A stretch of 64,000 bases of DNA from Serratia proteamaculans (GTDB taxonomy: Bacteria; Pseudomonadota; Gammaproteobacteria; Enterobacterales; Enterobacteriaceae): positions 124,001 to 188,000 of the forward strand of contig NZ_SWDE01000004.1 of NCBI RefSeq assembly GCF_013337185.1, in the 5' to 3' direction. Numbering within the stretch: the stretch's first letter is position 1; each line of letters begins with the position of its first letter. Below, piece by piece: positions 59,631-64,000 of the stretch. The notes below the pieces were generated by a model. It was not told the origin of the DNA, made no database searches, and worked only from the letters and a program-made list of their open reading frames with translations. The translations under genes were made by a program, and so were the position numbers.

Positions 59631-60206
59631 TTACTTCACATAGGTAAAGGCGGTGGTGACGTGTTTCACGCCGCCGACCTGGCTGGCAGTCTGCGCTGCA
59701 GACTGCGCTTCCTGTTGTGTGACCAGACCCAACAGGAACACTTCACCATTTTCGGTGGTGACTTTCACATTGGATGACTTCACCGCATCGCTGGCGAGCA
59801 ATTGTGAACGTACCTTGGTGGTGATCCAGGTGTCGGAAGACGCGGTGCTCAAACTGACCGGCGTACCCTGGCGGACCTCGTTATACACTTCGGTAGTGCC
59901 TTCAACACCCATCGCGATTTGCTTGGCGCGGGCGGCCAGATCGGTATTCGGCGCCTGGCCGGTCAGCAGCACCTTACCCTGATAGGCGGTCGCAACCACC
60001 CGGGCATCTTTCTTCAACTGCTGATCTTTACTCAGGGCGTTTTCAACCCGGGCTTCCAGCGTGCCGTCGTCTACCTGAGTCCCGACGCTACGTGGGTCGG
60101 TGGCAGTTTTGGTGGCAACGGCGGCGCTGCCAACGACAACGCCTGCAATACAGCCTTGTAACAGCAGGGCGCTGGACAGCACTGCAAATGTGGCTTTCAG
60201 CTTCAT
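59631..60206 (-). CDS. dolP: DolP (YraP), outer-membrane lipoprotein with two BON domains
   Basis: A 191-residue lipoprotein with lipobox LLQGC and two BON domains (VDDGTLEARVENALSKD and SDTWITTKVRSQLLASDAVKSSN). It supports envelope integrity and BAM activity. Downstream of diaA, 13 bases apart. Confidence 0.96.
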   Translation of the reverse strand: MKLKATFAVLSSALLLQGCIAGVVVGSAAVATKTATDPRSVGTQVDDGTLEARVENALSKDQQLKKDARVVATAYQGKVLLTGQAPNTDLAARAKQIAMGVEGTTEVYNEVRQGTPVSLSTASSDTWITTKVRSQLLASDAVKSSNVKVTTENGEVFLLGLVTQQEAQSAAQTASQVGGVKHVTTAFTYVK

Positions 60207-60219
60207 TTCAGTTCCTTAT

Positions 60220-60810
60220 TCATTCGTCCTGGTGGGGAAACAACGTACTATCTATCAGGTCGCATAGGCAATTTACGGTAAGCATATGCATTTCCTGAAT
60301 ACGTGCACTGCGGTGTGATGGAATGCGGATCTCGACATCCTGCTGGCCGAGCAAGCCGGCCAGTTCACCACCGTCATAACCGGTCAGTGCGACAATGGTC
60401 ATGTCGCGTGTCACCGCGGCTTCGACCGCTTTCACAATATCACGGCTGTTGCCGCGGGTGGAAATAGCCAGCAATACGTCGCCGGCATGGCCGAGTGCGC
60501 GCACCTGTTTGGCATACACTTCGTCGTGCAGCCGATCGTTGGTGATCGCCGTCAGCACCACGTTATCGGCATTCAGCGCAATGGCCGGCAGGCTTGGGCG
60601 CTCGGTTTCAAAGCGATTGATCATGCTGGCGGCGAAATGCTGCGCGTTGGCTGCCGAAGTGCCGTTGCCGCAGCACAGAATTTTATTACCGTTAAGTAAG
60701 GATTGAACCAGCGTCATCGCGGCACGCGAGATGGCGTCGGGCAAAGCCTCCGCCGCCGCAATCTGGGTTTGGATGCTTTCGGTAAAACAGGCTTTAATTC
60801 TATCCAGCAC
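60220..60810 (-). CDS. diaA: DiaA, DnaA initiator-associating protein
   Basis: A 196-residue SIS-domain protein ([38 protein letters not shown]). It binds DnaA and promotes orderly assembly at oriC. The start codon is GTG. Sequence matches E. coli DiaA nearly throughout. Lies between yraN and dolP. Confidence 0.96.
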   Translation of the reverse strand: MLDRIKACFTESIQTQIAAAEALPDAISRAAMTLVQSLLNGNKILCCGNGTSAANAQHFAASMINRFETERPSLPAIALNADNVVLTAITNDRLHDEVYAKQVRALGHAGDVLLAISTRGNSRDIVKAVEAAVTRDMTIVALTGYDGGELAGLLGQQDVEIRIPSHRSARIQEMHMLTVNCLCDLIDSTLFPHQDE

Positions 60811-60861
60811 GTTGTATTAATCCACTAAGTCAAAGGGCCGGTCTGCACCGGTAAACCACGA

Positions 60862-61254
60862 TTAATCCGCATTGAAGGCGTTGGGTATCCATTCTAACTG
60901 GCTACCGGTGATGGCCAAAACATCAAAACGGCAAGACGATGTGTCAAAACTGGCTCCGCGTCCCGCCAGCCAAACGGCGGCGGCATGCAGCAACCGCTGC
61001 TGCTTGCGATAAGTGACGCTGGCAGCCGCACCGCCAAAAGCATCACTGCGACGGTAGCGGACTTCAACGAACACCCAGGTTTGACCATCGCGCATGATGA
61101 GATCGAGCTCACCGCCGCGCAGCGCCACATTGGCGGCGCAGAAGGTGAGCCCGGCGCGTTCCAGATAGTGGCGGGCCTGTAACTCATAGCCCGCCCCTAT
61201 GGCGCGTTGACTCAAGAGACCGGAACGACCGTGCCCTGACGGTATTGCAGCCAA
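60862..61254 (-). CDS. yraN: YraN, UPF0102 endonuclease-like protein
   Basis: A 130-residue protein of the UPF0102 family, with a restriction-endonuclease-like core ([21 protein letters not shown]). Function unproven. The start appears to be TTG at 61254, overlapping the lpoA end by 43 bases; no ATG gives the family length. In lpoA-yraN-diaA-dolP order as in E. coli. Confidence 0.92.
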   Translation of the reverse strand: MAAIPSGHGRSGLLSQRAIGAGYELQARHYLERAGLTFCAANVALRGGELDLIMRDGQTWVFVEVRYRRSDAFGGAAASVTYRKQQRLLHAAAVWLAGRGASFDTSSCRFDVLAITGSQLEWIPNAFNAD

Positions 61255-63236
61255 GGCAGCTTTCTGTTGATCACACAGCCTGGCGCGGCGGTGAGTACGC
61301 CAGTGGTGCCGGAGACCTGGAAGCCAGGCAACTGGCGCATTTCAGCAAAGTGGTTGGACAATGTCCAGGCATCCATCCCCATTGCGTACAGACGCACCAG
61401 CGAATAATCGTTGCGGAACTGGCTGCTTGCCTGCTGCAACAACTGCGGGTTAGCGCCGGCCAACAATGGAATATCACTGAACTGCAGTCCTTCCATTTCC
61501 AGGCGGAAGTCCGGGCCGGCTCCGGCCTGGTAGCTGCGGGAGCTGGCGTACATTGCCGGCTTGCTGCGCGAATTGGTAGCCATGTCGATCATCGGTTTGA
61601 TCAGCGTCAACTGGGACTGAGTGGCGACGATATACACCGAGTCTACGCTGCCACCGCTGGTTGCTGGCGTATCGCTTGGTGGTGCCGGAATAGTCAGCCC
61701 GGCAATGGTCACCGCCTGCGGCGCTGGTGCAGCGGAGATTGGCGTACCGGACATGCGAATGCCGCCGCTGTTGACCATCTGGCGCAGTTCACTGGCGGAA
61801 CCGATACCTTGCTGCAGCACGGTTTGGCCACCCAGCTTCTGCCACTCCTGGTTAAAGGCTTTGGCAACGCGATCGCCGAAGGCACCGCGTGGGATCAGCA
61901 ACAGCGGCTGCCGCTTCTGCTGTTCCCAAATGTGACGGGCTGCATCACGCGCTTCGTCTTCCGGTGAAAGCGCGAAGTAACAGATGTTCGGGTTATCTTT
62001 CGGCGTTTCCGGTTGATTGAGCGCCAGCACGTTCAGCGTAGTGGTGCTGCTAGCCAGTTGATCAACGTTTTCTTTCAGCAACGGGCCGACCACCAGGGTC
62101 GCACCATCCTGCTGTGCCTGCGTCAGCAACGCGGCCAGCGGCTGGCTGGAGGTATCATACACCTTAATCTGTGCGTTAGCGGCCTGTGGCGGTGTAATTG
62201 GCGCAGTGGAAGGTGCAGAAGGCTGGGCGGTGGTCACCGGGGCTGCATCTGGTGCCGAGGTGCTTACCGCGCCATTGGCATTTTGATCGGTTGATGCGGG
62301 CTGCGCTGCCTGCTCAGATACGCTGGCAGGTTGCTGTTGCTGAACCGGCGTAGAAGGCGTCACGCCATTTTTAGCCGCTTCAAAGCCTTTTTGGATCGCG
62401 TCGGCGAACACTTTGGCCTGGCCGTTCAACGGCAGCAGCAGGGCGATTTTCGACGTGGAAGCCTGGGTAAAGTTCAGCACCTGGTTCAACTGGGTCGGTA
62501 GCGTTTTTGCCGCCGGGTTCTGCGGATAGCGGTTCTGCCAGTCTTTAATCCCGGCCTTCAGCAGGTCAGGATCCTGTTTGTTGTCCTGATATACCCGCAA
62601 CAGATCCAGCCAGCCTTGCAGCACATTTTCATTGGCGTTGATCACCAGGCTGTTCATGTCCTGTGGCGTCAGTTGCAACAGCGACTGCCAGGTTTGATCC
62701 AGGTTGCTTTGATGTGCCTTGCCGGTCAGCAATGGCTCTTGTGCAATGTAAGCGCGGATCAGCGGCAGGGAAGGTTTGCCCTGATTGGCCGCGATCTGCG
62801 CCTGGTAGAAGCGCACCAGCTGGTTGGCCGATAGCGAGCCGCTATCGATATGGCCCAGCGTACTGCGAGCGCTGACATAGCTTTTGTTCGCTACCTGCAG
62901 TTCTGCGGTCAGCAACTGGCTTTCCGCCTGCTGCACGCTGCTGAGGTTTTTCGGCAGTTGGTTCAGTTGTTCACTGGCCTGCGGCAGTTTCCCTTCACGT
63001 AACAACGCGCGAATAGCAAGTAATTGCCAGTCAGCCTTGTTATCATTGCTGCTTTGCTGCAACTGCTGCAGATAGTAATCGGAACTGGCGCTCGCTTCGT
63101 CCTGTATATTGGCAGGCGGCGTCTGCGGGGCCTGACTCGGACAGCCTGCAAGGAAAAGGGCTGCTGCGATAACTGCGGTCAGTCGGACAGGCTTTGAACG
63201 CCCTGCTTTGGTACGAACGAATGTTGAGGAAAGCAT
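61212..63236 (-). CDS. lpoA: LpoA, outer-membrane activator of PBP1A
   Basis: A 674-residue lipoprotein with lipobox LFLAGC. The N-terminal TPR-like helical domain (residues ~30-260) is followed by a long Gln/Pro/Ala/Ser-rich insertion (residues ~290-390, e.g. [20 protein letters not shown]) and a periplasmic-binding-protein-like C-terminal domain that touches PBP1A. It activates peptidoglycan synthesis from the outer membrane. The ATG at 63236 gives the lipoprotein signal; divergent from rsmI. Confidence 0.97.
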   Translation of the reverse strand: MLSSTFVRTKAGRSKPVRLTAVIAAALFLAGCPSQAPQTPPANIQDEASASSDYYLQQLQQSSNDNKADWQLLAIRALLREGKLPQASEQLNQLPKNLSSVQQAESQLLTAELQVANKSYVSARSTLGHIDSGSLSANQLVRFYQAQIAANQGKPSLPLIRAYIAQEPLLTGKAHQSNLDQTWQSLLQLTPQDMNSLVINANENVLQGWLDLLRVYQDNKQDPDLLKAGIKDWQNRYPQNPAAKTLPTQLNQVLNFTQASTSKIALLLPLNGQAKVFADAIQKGFEAAKNGVTPSTPVQQQQPASVSEQAAQPASTDQNANGAVSTSAPDAAPVTTAQPSAPSTAPITPPQAANAQIKVYDTSSQPLAALLTQAQQDGATLVVGPLLKENVDQLASSTTTLNVLALNQPETPKDNPNICYFALSPEDEARDAARHIWEQQKRQPLLLIPRGAFGDRVAKAFNQEWQKLGGQTVLQQGIGSASELRQMVNSGGIRMSGTPISAAPAPQAVTIAGLTIPAPPSDTPATSGGSVDSVYIVATQSQLTLIKPMIDMATNSRSKPAMYASSRSYQAGAGPDFRLEMEGLQFSDIPLLAGANPQLLQQASSQFRNDYSLVRLYAMGMDAWTLSNHFAEMRQLPGFQVSGTTGVLTAAPGCVINRKLPWLQYRQGTVVPVS

Positions 63237-63298
63237 ACTGTATCCAGTGATGTTTTTTTCAAGATGCTCAATATTAAATCGGCAACCCGGATGAAACA

Positions 63299-64000
63299 AT
63301 GAATCAACACCAACAATCAGTCATTTCTGCATCAACGCTGTATGTGGTGCCCACCCCAATCGGCAATTTAGGGGATATTACCCACCGTGCGTTAGAGGTA
63401 CTGAAAAGCGTTGATCTGATTGCGGCGGAAGACACGCGCCATACCGGGTTGCTGCTGCAACACTTTGCGATTAGCGCGCGGTTGTTTGCGCTGCATGACC
63501 ATAACGAACAACAAAAGGCCGATCAACTGTTGGCGAAACTGCAGGAAGGCCAGAGCATTGCGCTGGTATCCGACGCGGGTACGCCTTTGATCAACGATCC
63601 TGGTTATCACCTGGTGCGCCGTTGCCGTGAAGCCGGCATTCGCGTGGTGCCGTTGCCCGGAGCCTGTGCGGCAACTACCGCACTCTGTGCCGCCGGTTTG
63701 GCTTCAGACCGCTTCTGCTACGAAGGGTTCCTGCCGGCGAAAACCAAGGGGCGTAAGGATACGCTGATGGCGCTGGCAGAGGAACCGCGCACGTTGATTT
63801 TCTACGAATCCACCCACCGCTTGCTGGAAAGTTTGCAGGACATGGTCACCGTCTGGGGGCCGCAACGTTATGTGGTGCTGGCGCGCGAGCTGACCAAAAC
63901 CTGGGAGTCCATCACCGGTGCGCCGGTGGGTGAACTGCTGGCCTGGGTGCAGGAAGACGAAGTCCGACGCCGGGGTGAAATGGTATTAATCGTTGAAGGC
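63299..64000 (+). CDS. rsmI: RsmI, 16S rRNA C1402 2'-O-methyltransferase (3' end outside window)
   Basis: The first 234 codons of RsmI are visible and the frame is open at the window edge. [20 protein letters not shown] and [15 protein letters not shown], then [17 protein letters not shown] and [16 protein letters not shown], are the SAM-binding signatures of the tetrapyrrole-methylase fold family. It methylates the ribose of C1402 in the P-site of 16S rRNA. Divergent from lpoA. Confidence 0.97.
   Translation, partial: MNQHQQSVISASTLYVVPTPIGNLGDITHRALEVLKSVDLIAAEDTRHTGLLLQHFAISARLFALHDHNEQQKADQLLAKLQEGQSIALVSDAGTPLINDPGYHLVRRCREAGIRVVPLPGACAATTALCAAGLASDRFCYEGFLPAKTKGRKDTLMALAEEPRTLIFYESTHRLLESLQDMVTVWGPQRYVVLARELTKTWESITGAPVGELLAWVQEDEVRRRGEMVLIVEG

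Overview
This 64 kb window is chromosomal DNA of a Serratia-like enterobacterium (family Yersiniaceae). Gene products match Escherichia coli K-12 housekeeping proteins closely along their length, gene blocks are in enterobacterial order (lpt/rpoN/pts, mla, rplM-rpsI-sspAB, gltBD, arcB-elbB-mtgA, lpoA-rsmI), and coding DNA is GC-rich. The species assignment is inferred from overall resemblance; no rRNA or tRNA gene lies in the window.

Bases 1-5532 are accessory. The 3' end of a large cdiA-type contact-dependent inhibition gene carries, after its VENN motif, a C-terminal domain with deaminase zinc motifs. A small overlapping immunity candidate follows, then four copies of an 8-bp tandem repeat, a displaced scrap of another cdiA gene, and an AT-rich gene for a HEAT-repeat-like protein, probably an orphan immunity protein. 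Bases 5669-17700 are mixed: a ribonucleoside hydrolase, a zinc-ribbon/membrane protein pair behind a near-textbook MerR/ZntR-type promoter, the aaeR/aaeXAB aromatic acid efflux locus, a barnase/barstar pair, darP, pmbA, cybC, an AraC-type regulator divergent from a TauE/SafE permease, and rnk.

Bases 18112-26940 hold the most interesting poorly characterised system. It comprises a stand-alone PRD protein, a Gly-rich SFCGS protein, DUF4312, two membrane proteins (DUF4311, DUF4310), a metal-dependent amidohydrolase, a DgaE-like PLP ammonia-lyase, a DgaF-like KDPG aldolase, an exported lactonase-like protein and a PRD/EIIB/EIIA transcriptional regulator. Together these suggest uptake through a divergent PTS-like transporter and catabolism of an N-acylated amino-aldonic acid to pyruvate and glyceraldehyde 3-phosphate.

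Bases 26994-43333 contain the conserved npr-rapZ-ptsN-hpf-rpoN-lptB-lptA-lptC-kdsC-kdsD-yrbG cluster (minus strand), the divergent mlaFEDCB operon, ibaG, murA, and minus-strand degS, degQ and zapG. Here nitrogen-PTS signalling, LPS precursor synthesis and transport, retrograde phospholipid transport and envelope proteolysis lie side by side. Bases 43565-64000 contain zapE, rplM-rpsI, sspA-sspB, an unknown exported protein, gltD-gltB, yhcC, arcB, the sRNA gene arcZ on the opposite strand at the end of arcB, elbB-mtgA, and the lpoA-yraN-diaA-dolP group divergent from rsmI, which runs off the window.
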